From positions 25,610,002 through 25,674,001 of the forward strand of contig NC_052139.2 in assembly GCF_016086655.4 (NCBI RefSeq): a stretch of 64,000 bases of DNA, read 5' to 3'. The notes below the pieces were generated by a model, which saw only the letters and a list, made by a program, of their open reading frames with translations, had not been told where the DNA came from and did not search any database. Shown here in pieces: positions 47,252 through 56,879 of this stretch (within the stretch, counting starts at the first letter, position 1; each line of letters starts with the position of its first letter). This stretch comes from Lepeophtheirus salmonis (Eukaryota; Arthropoda; Copepoda; Siphonostomatoida; Caligidae). The translations under genes and the position numbers were made by a program.

Positions 47252-48130
47252 CAGGGAGCGGGGATCAAATTTTCGCCTACTTTAAACCTTGATAACTTGA
47301 AGACGACATTATCAAATAAAAAACCGGTTGCCAAATAGGAAAGGTATTCTCGTCAGCTGACGATACGGAGTTCAGTTAGCATCACGCCGTCATCATATGA
47401 GGAGATAAAGAGCTATAAGTGGAACAAGGAGCTTTCGAGGTCCGCCGTAGTTATGGCATTGGTTAATAATGGAGGTGAAATCTCCAATTCAAAGATTGCT
47501 TCAACCTTAGGAGTGAATTTAAGGACTGTTCAGCGTATCCATAAGAAGCTAGAGGGCACCTGGGATGTTGATGCCACCATAATGAGGGCACCCAAGGAGG
47601 AGGGCGCCGACAGGAAGGTCAGGGGCACTGACTTTGTAGACAAGGTGAAGAAAATGGTTGAGGATGATCCTACCAGGTCCATGAAGGCCGGAGACAGGCC
47701 CTGGGTGTGGCAACAGGACTCAGCACCCTGCCATGTGTCCAAAATCTCCATGCAGTGGTTAACCGAGAACTATTATGACGTCGTAACCAAGGATTTGTGG
47801 CCTCCTAACTCTCCCGACCTTAATCCTTTGGACTATTTTGTCTGGGGCTATGTCGAAGACATACCAACAGACATCCCCATAGCACCGAGGCCAGCCTGAT
47901 GGACTCCATCAAGGAGGTATTCGGCAACATGGGCAATGAGATGGTCAGAAGAGCCTGTGGCCGGTTCAGAGGCCGTTATTGATGCCAACAGTGATTATAT
48001 CGAATGAATGGCTACTCTATACCTATATGCTTGTCATAGTTTTGATTTTCTATAAAAAGTTAAATAATGTATATTTTGTGTTGTTTTTTGTAGAAAAATA
48101 TTTTGGCGACAATTTGATCCCCGCTTCCTT
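47252..48130 (+). mobile_element. DD37D mariner-type element, copy A, internally deleted
   Basis: Flanked by TA on both sides. Inverted ends are CAGGGAGCGGGGATCAAATT and its partner ending ..ATTTGATCCCCGCTTCCTT. An open frame at 47453-47899 starts MALVNNGGEISNSKIASTLG (helix-turn-helix) and runs through FVDKVKKMVEDDPTRSMKA. It then jumps to DRPWVWQQDSAPCH, which carries the second catalytic Asp (residue 89), and NSPDLNPLDYFVWGYVE, with the third Asp at residue 127 (37 residues between). Roughly 170 residues including the first catalytic Asp are missing at residues 77-80. Compared with copy B at 59976, one base is lost after GYVE, which scrambles the carboxyl end. Confidence 0.9.
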
Positions 48131-48132
48131 TA

Positions 48133-48716
48133 TTTATATGTTTGTATTACATTTTAATAAAGGCCCAATACATAAATAAATTAATTATAAGGAATTTGAT
48201 TTTTTAGTAGAATATTTTTGGCTTCAACTAATATTATTTTGACTGAATGAGCTCTAGATTTTATTTCTTATCTTTCAAGAATATATTTTTTTTTTTACCT
48301 TTGTTAAGGTAACTTCCCTTTTATAACGTAATTAGTGAATTGGGTAAAAAATAAACCCCAAAAATGTAACTGATTTAATAACAAAATGTTAGAAATATTA
48401 TCAATTATAATATTTAGATCATTAAACTATGTAGTATTGAATAACCATTACATTCATTTTGCACTCGAAAATATCAATTAAAATCTTACAAATACTTGTA
48501 TGAATACAAAACAAGGAAAAAAAATAAATCCTTACTCAATAATATTCTTAACAAAATATAATTAGTTATGCTTATAGTAATAACATTAAATTTTTATTTT
48601 GAATATAGTTTTTTTTTTGAAAAAATACTAATTACTTCTTACAAATTTTGGGAATCAAATTAGTACATTTCAGTTTTCGATGAGGGTAAGGCTATTATAT
48701 GAAATAATAGCTATAA
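48133..48716. other. Short intergenic stretch between two mariner copies
   Basis: AT-rich, nothing recognised. Confidence 0.45.
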
Positions 48717-48718
48717 TA

Positions 48719-49566
48719 CTGGGTGGTCCATTGAAATCTGAACAGTTACAAATTCAATAAATAAGGAAAGTTGAGTAATTGAAATTAATTCAGTTTTCGA
48801 TATATCAAAGCATAAATAATTAGTTACAAAGTAAAAAAAATCTGAGCTCGCTAACTAACGTAAAAGTCAATAAAATGACATTTGAACGTGATCGACAAAT
48901 TTCCATTTGCAATTTCCAAGCAGGTGGCCTACTTTCTACGCCATTCACTTGTCCAAAACATTGAAGAGGAAGAATGAGTTTGTCAAAAAGGCCAAATTGG
49001 ATCCGGAGGAGTGACAGAAAACAGCTCAGGTCAATTATTCAAGTCCATGACGACCCATGAAAGAGATCCCCACTCCAAACTATCCAGAGAGCTAACAAAA
49101 AAGCGGGTGGAAAGAACCTTGTGAGGGTGGAAAGACCACTTTTGACACCAGCAATGAAAAAACACGACTCCTTCATTGCAAGACTATTTAGAGTTATTTT
49201 GAACTCTTTTTCCAAACTTTTTCCACCACTACACCCATGATACCAACGCTCTCGACAACAACTATTTGATGAATGTGGAGGAGAAGGCCTGCAGTGTCTG
49301 TCATACAAAAACCGGGGCCCTCAAAGACATTGTCAGTCAGCATTGGGACGCCCTGACAGATGAATATATTTGTAGGGGGTGCCAGGCCTTCCTCAACCAT
49401 CTGGAAGCCATCATTGCCGCTAAGAACGGCTACATAGATCATTAAGAGAGCTCTGACGCACATCTATTAACAGTATTAATTTTGTTGAAATTCTTATCTT
49501 AATTAATAACCTATATCTTGATGAAGGTTAAAGTTTAAGACGGTCAGATTTGTTTAAACCACTCAG
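48719..49566 (+). mobile_element. Mariner-like element (family X), degenerate and internally deleted
   Basis: Flanked by TA at 48717-48718 and 49567-49568. The termini are CTGGGTGGTCCATTGAAATC and, inverted, CTGAGTGGTTTAAACAAATC. Coding remnants on the + strand: TLKRKNEFVKKAKLDPEE at about 48958-49011, and at 49225-49443 DTNALDNNYLMNVEEKACSV, then GCQAFLNHLEAIIAAKNGYI, typical of a mariner carboxyl end. The catalytic core is gone and stops interrupt the rest. Relatives are the 5' part at 22077-22608, a carboxyl fragment near 56240 and a 3' terminus at 57785-57826. Confidence 0.82.
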
Positions 49567-49568
49567 TA

Positions 49569-50395
49569 TTATAATTTTATGGCTGCCCCTATTTGGTCGA
49601 CTATAATCAAATAAAAGTAATCAATTATTGTTCTATGTATAAAATCCCAAGATTTTGACATTTTGATACAAATTCTCTCTAACGTAATGTCAATATCAAA
49701 ATATCTATGGATAAATATCCAGGATTGGCATCTACCATCACACAAAAGAACTTTCATCAAAATATGAGATGATATAATGACTAGAATTCGCTATAGGTTT
49801 AGAATTTCAATGAAATACTAAAGAAAACTGCCAAGTTGAGTGAGTGATTGAGTAAAAATGAACAAAATTGCGAGCTGTTATTAAATATGTATTTGTTGTC
49901 CAAAATACCAGAAACATCCATCCATCATCTGTTGACAGTCACTCACTAAAGTTTCCGCCATTTTGAACAAAAACTATTTAATGAAAGCCGGATAATTGGT
50001 TTTGTACATTTTAACAAAAACATTCACATATATATACTCTGAGCTCAACAGTGGAACGTTGTGAACCTGTTGTTCAAGCGAAATGGAATTGTATGGATTG
50101 AATGTAAAATTTACGTTCTGATGTTGATTTTTTTGAACATTTTAATATATTTGATTAAGAAATAAAGAGTCAAGGTAGCATTTTACTTTTTTTCTGGGCT
50201 ACCGAATGTTTATATATCCCCACTTTAACTCCCCAATTAATCCTCATTCTACATTTTCAGAAAATAAACTGTTCAGGCTGAAAAATGTTTCAGATTTACA
50301 ATCCTAGTTAGTTGAAATTTTATTAACTGTTCACAATTAGCATAAAAATATTTAGTAATAATAAACATAAAATTGAGGAACAAAACCAAAATAAC
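49569..50395. other. Intergenic AT-rich DNA
   Basis: No recognised gene or element. The ORF at 49569-49760 (minus strand) starts at the end of the mariner copy and has no family resemblance. Confidence 0.45.
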
Positions 50396-51060
50396 TTTAT
50401 TAAAAACTAGTTTGTGAAGATAGTGAGAATAAAGTTAAGTTTATTTCCAGGAAATTGTAACTGAAATAAACATCTCTTAGCCTCAATGAAGACCACCACC
50501 CTCTTTCTGAAGGGATCACAAGCCTTACAGTTGTATTCTTCTGACAAGTAAGAGAATGTAGACTTGTTTGCAAACTCCAATACCTCAAGGACCCGTGAGC
50601 CTTGTTGCAAGAAGCTCCCTCGACCTTTACCTAGATGGAATCATCTAAAGGATTATGCTCCAGGTAACTGAGAGGCCACATGTCCTTAGGCCAGTTCAAA
50701 TAAATTTTGGCTCTAGATAACGTTTTCCCTTTCGTTGCACGCGTGATGAGATGTTTTTTCCTCCTTGCTCTTGAGATTGTTTCCAAGTCATCTTTGAAGA
50801 TTCTCCGGAGTGCAATCTCCCTCGCATCCTTCTTCTTGACCATACCACCGGAAATCCTTCTCAATGATTTATAGTAATGCGGTGTTTGACACGCATAATC
50901 ATAGTCTTTATTCTTATTCTTCATTTCCGACCTTGCCCAGAATTTCTGGCGACTGTTCAAATCCCTTTTTAATGCCATACACGGCCGTCTGGATGATCTT
51001 GAGGTCATTGGAAGTATCGATTGGGGTCTTTAATGTGCACGAAGATTTCCAGTACAATAT
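50396..51060 (-). mobile_element. Mariner-like remnant on the minus strand with a deleted core
   Basis: On the minus strand the frame 51008-50631 contains AREIALRRIFKDDLETISRA then RRKKHLITRATKGKTLSRAK and IYLNW, followed immediately by PKDMWPLSYLEHNPLDDSI. That order joins the pre-catalytic region of a mariner-type transposase directly to its third-Asp block (family form WPP.SPDLNPLDYSIW). The first and second catalytic residues are lost. The following 50640-50400 continues, after a stop and a frameshift, as the carboxyl end (VFIEAKRCLFQLQ). Terminal repeats were not identified. Confidence 0.7.
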
Positions 51061-51299
51061 TTAAGGTCACCTTTGAAGATACAGCCTATATTTATAAATA
51101 AAAACAATTGCAAAAGATTGTTAAAATATAATGCAACCTCATTTTTGTTTGTGATAAGGTTTTGTATTTTTATTTAGAATAAACTACAAACACAAATATT
51201 AATAATAAATGAGGTGCGTTAACCTATACAATATGTTTATTTTATTTTTTAGAGGGATAATGATTAGAAGTATTTATTGAATTTGGAAATTTTATGCAA

Positions 51300-51830
51300 T
51301 AAAAAACTTGGTTCAAAGAATTATCATAAAAATTTTTGTGTAAAAAATGAAATTAGGTGCTCCAAAACACTTGAAATGTTGACAATGGCATATGGTGAAA
51401 CTGTTCAGAGTAAAAAATTTATAACGTTGGTAAGAAGTTTTCCAAAATGGCCGTGACAATGTTAATGACTAGCCTCACTCTGGACGTCCAAGCACGTTGA
51501 AAACGTTGAAGCAGTCAAGAAAATTGTTTTTGAAAATAGTCGAATGACTATCCAAAAAGTTGCTGAGGATATTGTCATATAGGTTGGCTCTTCCACTGTT
51601 TTTTGTTTTTTTTTTGTTTTGGGGATGAGCCAAGTGTCAGAGAAGTTTGTTCCGAAAATGCTTCATTTTGCATCGCTAATGAGCTGTTGAGAGACGTCAA
51701 TGATGTTCCTGATTTGCTCAAAAGGATCATAGCTGGTGACGAATCATGGGTACATGGTTATGGAAAAACTGAAGAGACCTACAAAAGGACGTATAATAAA
51801 AAATCGCTGGGCACGTAAAGTACTTCTAAC
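51300..51830 (+). mobile_element. Degenerate mariner transposase fragment (Mos1/irritans-like amino half)
   Basis: Shifting + strand frames show 'CFKMLTMAYGETVQSKKF', then 'SGRPSTLKT'-like and 'KKIVFENSRMTIQKVAEDI', then 'DVPDLLKRIIAGDESWVHGY' at 51690-51762. The last matches the first-Asp block (TGDESWV.GYD) of mariner transposases. A poly-T tract at 51597-51620 interrupts it. The carboxyl half is missing. Multiple stops make it a pseudogene. Confidence 0.75.
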
Positions 51831-51982
51831 CATTATACCTCTCACAAACAAACTAAGCACATTATATATGTTTAATCAATAGATATAAAATTTTCTTTTG
51901 TCCAATGTATAAACATCAAAAAATCTAGCTTACTAAATATACTTTGCCTGCAAAATTTAAAAAGTAACCTTACTTATATATA

Positions 51983-52901
51983 CAGGGTGTCCACGATAAA
52001 TTGGAACTACTTTAAACTTCATCCAGATCCATAATGTGGATATTTGGGGTTAAATCATACTAATATAAAAGGTTGCGTGAACAATACACTATAACTTCCA
52101 CCACAATTGTTTTGACAACAAACAATAGTCATCATGGAACAAGCAAGGAGAGACGCCATCCTCGAATTGGCTCACACGGGACACAAGTCCTCTGCTATCT
52201 ACAAGCTTCTTAACTACCCCAAGACCACGGTGTACCGGTTCTTCAATGCTTGGGAGGTTGAGGGGAAGGTCTGCTGCAAGGCCCACAACATGGGAAGTGA
52301 CCGAATCTGCACTCCCCACTTTCTTGAAGGCCTCCGGAAGTCCATCAAGGCTTCGCCGGGGACTTCCTTGTCCAGGTTGGCCAAGAACCGTGGAGTGAGC
52401 AAGCAGCTGGTCTCCAAGGCTGTGAATGAGCACCTCGGGTACAGGTCATACCGAATAGCCAACCAACACATCCTCACGGCATCCATAAAGGCCACCAGGC
52501 TGGCTAACGGTAAGCGTCTCCTAAATGACCTGAAGAGCCATGGAGGAAGAATCATCTTCTTTTCCGACGAGAAGAACTGGACTGTCGACAGAAGCTACAA
52601 CGTCCAGAATGACAGGTGGCTCGCCAAGGAGAGAAAAGACGTCCCTGCAGTCTTCACCACAAAGTTCTCGGGCTCCATTACGAGGGAGTGGAATGCTGTC
52701 GATTCCGTGGAAGTCATCAGGGCATGCAAATCCTTTAGGGGCAGGATGGAGAAGATGGTGGCTGCTGAGGGAGGACATGTTGAATAAATTTATTGTTTAA
52801 TATCATGTCCCACTTTTTCATATTAACAAATACACTCCAAATTCCATTTTTATCAAGCAGGTTGAATTTTAAGATAGTTCCAATTTATCGTGGACACCCT
52901 G
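51983..52901 (+). mobile_element. Mariner-type element with perfect 27-bp inverted termini, internally deleted
   Basis: TA-flanked (51981-51982 and 52902-52903). Both ends start CAGGGTGTCCACGATAAATT (inverted at the right) and are identical for 27 bases. It carries one uninterrupted transposase-derived frame, described separately. At 919 bp it is short of a complete element. Perfect termini and an open frame suggest a relatively recent insertion or recent mobilisation in trans. Confidence 0.92.
52134..52787 (+). CDS. 217-residue transposase derivative lacking the second and third catalytic Asp
   Basis: Uninterrupted frame from ATG 52134 to TAA. Residues about 7-38 form a helix-turn-helix (ILELAHTGHKSSAIYKLLNY then PKTTVYRFF). 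A second DNA-binding helix set is near 78-100 (SLSRLAKNRGVSKQLVSKAV). The first catalytic Asp is D145 in IIFFSDEKNWT, followed by NVQNDRWLA and PAVFTTKFSG. At about residues 180-183 the sequence jumps to REWNAVDSVEVIRACKSFRG and ends AAEGGHVE, the usual mariner-type carboxyl end. The core with the second and third Asp is absent without loss of frame. It would bind DNA if expressed but should not cut it. Base composition is less AT-rich than its surroundings. Confidence 0.85.
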   Translation: MEQARRDAILELAHTGHKSSAIYKLLNYPKTTVYRFFNAWEVEGKVCCKAHNMGSDRICTPHFLEGLRKSIKASPGTSLSRLAKNRGVSKQLVSKAVNEHLGYRSYRIANQHILTASIKATRLANGKRLLNDLKSHGGRIIFFSDEKNWTVDRSYNVQNDRWLAKERKDVPAVFTTKFSGSITREWNAVDSVEVIRACKSFRGRMEKMVAAEGGHVE

Positions 52902-52903
52902 TA

Positions 52904-53980
52904 TCTATATATATTCAACATTACTATTCTTCACATTCAAAATATGGCAATTTATACATTTACTATCTTAATAAATTAAAAAGACAAAAAATCCAGAAGC
53001 GCAGTCAATTTAAAACGATAAAAAATACTCGTAGTAAAGTAATAAATATAATAATTAGATAATTATTGAAGTAAAAATATAAATAATATGAACTATTAAA
53101 AAAATTATCTCATCTGTGAGGTGTCGTTAAGAATTAAATTTTGTGAAAAAAAAAATCTAAAATATTATAATTTTGAGTAAAGATATCCAAATCCTTAGAT
53201 ATTGTCAAAAAATTAAATTTTTCTGCAAAAAGTTTCAAAAATTTTCAGCTGATCTGATCTGAAAAATTTCAAAAATTTATAAGTACTGACAGAAAATTAA
53301 ATTTTATTGAAAAAAAATTGAAAAATTAAATTTTAAATATTGAATTTTTTTTCAAATATAACATTTTCTGAAAAAAATAAATCTTTAATTTTGAGGAGGA
53401 GAACTATAGTTCCTCCTGCCACACCTTTGGGACGCCCTCATAACGGATAAGAATCTCAAGATTTGTGTTCCCGCCATATGAGGGAGATTTCTCTTTCTAA
53501 TTTATTTTTCTATTAGAATAACACAACCTTTGAACTATTATAATGACACAACACAACACAGCATAATTGATCATTGACATATGAATTTATAAGAGATGGC
53601 TGTCAAGCCAAATCTGAGTAAACAAAGATTGACTATTATCCTTCTTGCGGTTGTACTATTTCCCCGCCGCAACACAGTGGCACAAACTGAAGCCAAACTA
53701 ATATGTGTAAAGAATGTTCATACTCTATTGAAATATGATGTATATCAAGCATAATTATGTTTAAAAAAATTCTAGATCTTACATTAAAACAAAATAAAAT
53801 CGATAAACATATTATGATAATGGAAGAGGCATTTTGTAGTTGCTAGCAGAGTTGTGAAGAAGAAGAAGAAAGGGATTGGAGCTTTGAAGAATTAGAAGAA
53901 AACGGATTGGAGCTGTGAAGAAATAATAAATAAAAAGAAGTTAGTTTCTGTGCTAGATGGCGCACTGATAAGAGTTGCTG
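52904..53980. other. Non-coding, with A/T low complexity and a GA-rich patch
   Basis: About 53140-53390 is the 'aaaatttcaaaaatttt' low-complexity tail also seen at 35220-35570 and 62860-63345. About 53850-53935 contains repeated 'gaagaagaag' and 'ggattggagct' twice. Nothing coding. Confidence 0.5.
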
Positions 53981-53981
53981 T

Positions 53982-54533
53982 TCACAAGCTACTTGTTGGA
54001 TGTGCATTATTGGGGCCTGAACTTAAAGATGATGGGGGACCACTATTGTTGTTGTTACTATTATTATTCGGCGGACCACCATTGTTAGGAGGTCCCATTC
54101 CGGGATAAGGGTTCGCATTGGTTGTAGGAATTCCAACATGTGACATATAATTAGCAGGATAATTTGGTGAGGAACCCGGAGGTGGTGCACCACTACTCGA
54201 TGAAACCGGAGGAGGTAGTGGAACAGTTCCAGGGGGACCGTTATAGTTAGGAGGTCCATTGTAACTACTTGGTGGAGAAGGGCTGGTCGTCGAAGGATAA
54301 GGTTTCATCGGTGGATGAGGGGAGCGTGTCGGGTAATGCGCGGCTGGACGAGGCGGTAGAGCATTGGGTGGACCTTTTCCCTGAATGGAGGAACTCCAAG
54401 GAGGTGGTGCTGGTGGTCCTCCTGCTCCTGGCGGTGCTCCCGATGGGTATGAAGGATAGGGCGAATAAGGTCCAGGTGGTGCACTATTGGGTCTGTATGC
54501 ATAAGGTCCATATGGACAATCTTGCTTTGGCAA
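53982..54533 (-). CDS. Proline/glycine/asparagine-rich low-complexity protein exon, unidentified
   Basis: A 183-residue minus-strand open frame ending ..PTSSL with a TGA. Composition is dominated by P, S, G, N and Y: PYGPYAYRPNSAPPGPYSPY near the start, several PPG/GPP blocks, then PGMGPPNNGGPP and a run of N near the end. No ATG is available at the start: the frame opens at a TTG after an upstream in-frame TAA, so the real beginning is probably a splice junction to an upstream exon not identified. The composition resembles disordered tails of transcription cofactors. I cannot assign a family. GC content is well above the neighbours, which supports real coding use. Confidence 0.5.
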   Translation of the reverse strand: MPKQDCPYGPYAYRPNSAPPGPYSPYPSYPSGAPPGAGGPPAPPPWSSSIQGKGPPNALPPRPAAHYPTRSPHPPMKPYPSTTSPSPPSSYNGPPNYNGPPGTVPLPPPVSSSSGAPPPGSSPNYPANYMSHVGIPTTNANPYPGMGPPNNGGPPNNNSNNNNSGPPSSLSSGPNNAHPTSSL

Positions 54534-54539
54534 TATTAT

Positions 54540-55360
54540 TATTTTTGTTTGCCTTTAATTTACTGTTAAATATAATCACATAAATAATATTTTAAATTGC
54601 CAGATCGATTCTAAGAATAGATGTATATTTATGTTTTGATTTCATTGATTATATAGAAGATACCTTCATTTTAAACCCTTAATCTACAAAACAAATATTT
54701 CTTATTTACCAAATATGTTGTCATTTTTCTTATATTATTGAAGAGATAACAATAAGTATAAAGTAGCGACACGTGCGTGAAAGACCAATGTAAACTTAAG
54801 GATATGTTACATATATTCATTTATATTGTATTTATTTCCGTCTTCTCACAATTGATCACAGTTAATGAAACGTCATGAAAGATGCTCTCTTACAAAACAT
54901 GATTTAATTTATGTTTATGTTGTTTTTTTAAACATACAGATGGATAATATCATGGGTATATTCTATATGTTTGCCCTCACGTCATACTTTCTCCCTTTCT
55001 AAATGGAAATGGGTGACAACGAACCTATGCACATTGAGTTCAAGATAATAACTTCTCCTGAGTGCATTGTCCATTGAGCTACGTCGCTCCTTAATTGTTT
55101 TCACCTACCTTTGGTGTAAATTAGTTTAAAAATGCATAATAAAATAAATATATGGATTTAAATATAATTATACTATTTTCCTTGCACTAATGAAATTTTA
55201 AATGTTGAAGGTTCTCCTCTTTGTAGCAGTAATTCATTTTCTCCACTCAAAATCATACAACAGGCAGCTTAGCTTGTATTAACAAAGCTCTTAATTCTAT
55301 AGTACAATATTTATTGCCCCTGCCTTCCCCTGAATCTTTTTTTCCTCACAAATATTTTTT
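54540..55360. other. Non-coding with two dispersed repeats
   Basis: About 54815-54900 shares 'tttccgtcttctcacaattg' and 'taatgaaacgtcatga' with the family at 20175 and 21840. About 55100-55360 matches 2985-3330 (tggtgtaaatt..tttaaaaa, gcagtaattcattttctcc). No gene. Confidence 0.5.
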
Positions 55361-55364
55361 AACT

Positions 55365-55730
55365 CTACACATAACGAGAGATGTAATTTGTGTAAGAGCA
55401 CATTCTGCCACCAGAAGAAAATAATCGTTCTGAAGCAACTGATGAGCCCGGAATACATCCATATTGCTTATAAATATCAAATAATTTAGGAAATGAATAA
55501 AGACCCTTAGATGATCCCCATTGCTCCGGGTTAACATTCGGTGAGACTACTAATTCCCGAAAATATTCATTCAATTCTCCTTTGAGAGAATTATTATTTG
55601 ATGCCAAAAATAAAGGAGAATTTTCGGTTCTGGCTTTCCAGAGATCCATTGCATCATCATCATCAACAGGCTCTTCTACTACACTAGAAGACTCTTCACC
55701 ACTTAATATAGCTGCTACAGCTATTTAGAA
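55365..55730 (-). mobile_element. hAT transposase carboxyl-terminal (dimerisation) fragment
   Basis: The minus-strand frame 55725-55365 reads AAILSGEESSSVVEEPVDDD, then MDLWKARTENSPLFLA, then LYSFPKLFDIYKQYGCIPGS followed by SVASERLFSSGGRM. The block FPKLFDIY..Y..IPGSSVASERLFSSGG is the hAT dimerisation signature; usual form P.L...A..YL.IPASS..SER.FS.AG. It is cut off on both sides. The downstream boundary coincides with the dispersed repeat ending at about 55360. Confidence 0.82.
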
Positions 55731-56235
55731 TCTTAGTATATTCTTTGATTGTCCTTCCTTTCACATCTCTGCAGTATTATCCAAAAATACATAAGGTAGT
55801 TAAACACTACACATATTATTAGAATCACTAATAATAGCTCAGGAAAATAAAAAAAAAGGGGTATTCAAATAGCGACTACAAACAGAGGGGACCTCTTCCA
55901 TTATCATATTATTTTCACCTATGATATATAGTATGCCAATCCAGTGAATTGAGACACAGACTCCCTAAATTCCTTGGTAATTTCCCACTTGTCATTTAAA
56001 TCGCTACATTTGATAACTATGACAAACTCACAAAACCTTTCAAAAGAGAATAGAACTTTAAATAAAAGTTATACATGAATTCTTTCTGTGAACGGGTGTG
56101 ACGTTATCATCTGAAGAATCACTACATTTCATTTTACCACTATCATTAATTACATGTACTCGCCTCACGTGTTTGTATATATATGATTCCTACAATGTCA
56201 GAGTCTCTCTTGTTAAGCGTTAATTTTTCTACAGT
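55731..56235. other. Intergenic, nothing recognised
   Basis: AT-rich DNA with no exon or element boundary identified. Confidence 0.4.
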
Positions 56236-56312
56236 TGCAGCCGGCTGTCAGGCCTTCTGTCATCCCCTGGAAGCTATCATTGCCCCCAAGGGCGCTATAT
56301 TCATGATGAATT
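56236..56312 (+). mobile_element. Small mariner carboxyl-end fragment (family X)
   Basis: The + strand reads AGCQAFCHPLEAIIAPKGAI, close to GCQAFLNHLEAIIAAKNGYI of the element at 48719-49566. Only the last 25 or so residues are present. The surrounding frame to 56473 is unrelated. Confidence 0.65.
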
Positions 56313-56879
56313 CTTTTATTATTTTTTACAGAATTATTGAAGGAATGGATACATTTTTTAGATCCTTGATTGGAATCATAGCTGCCTTTCGATCAAGCAT
56401 TTCTTTTGTAAGCCCAGTTTATTTCTCTGAACATCATCATAGACTAATTGTTTTAAAGTATAAAATAGGTTAAAGCGGCTTAATGGATGTTTTCCAAGTG
56501 TTGTACCACAATAAATTTCTATATTTTTACTACTCATATTGTGAATTATAATATGTTTATCCTTGTTTGATATTGTAAATAATTCTAAGAAATGTTATTT
56601 GTAGTAAAGGATTCTTGGGAAAGAGCGGTTAAAGAAAAAATAAACAATGTAATCATAAGACAAAGAAAACTTGTATGTTCCTAACCCCGACCTATAATAT
56701 AGGGTTATTGTTGTGACGTAGTCGCCCTTAGTCTTCTCTTTTCGCCAATTGGGAACTTCCAATTTTCAGCAAATCAGAATTGAGAACTACTAAATCCTAC
56801 TTTCTCGCCCTTGAGTGTCCCCTCTTTGCTTAGAGTCCTTTAATTTGTATCATATCAGATGGAGGGGAAGGATTTCCAT
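56313..56879. other. Intergenic, nothing recognised
   Basis: AT-rich DNA between the mariner fragment and the inverted repeat. Confidence 0.4.

Noticed and set aside
49039..49463. Two overlapping minus-strand frames of 89 residues
   Set aside because: They are antisense shadows of the mariner carboxyl remnant, which reads as a transposase on the + strand.
52089..52778. Several minus-strand frames of 85-114 residues
   Set aside because: They are shadows of the 217-residue transposase-derived frame on the + strand.
53395..53420. Palindrome 'gaactatagttc' within 'ggaggagaactatagttcctcc'
   Set aside because: A 12-bp exact core with offset arms is within chance expectation and has no associated feature.
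54023..54583. Alternative frames across the proline-rich region on both strands
   Set aside because: Their composition follows from the repetitive codons of the 183-residue minus-strand frame; none has a protein-like pattern of its own.
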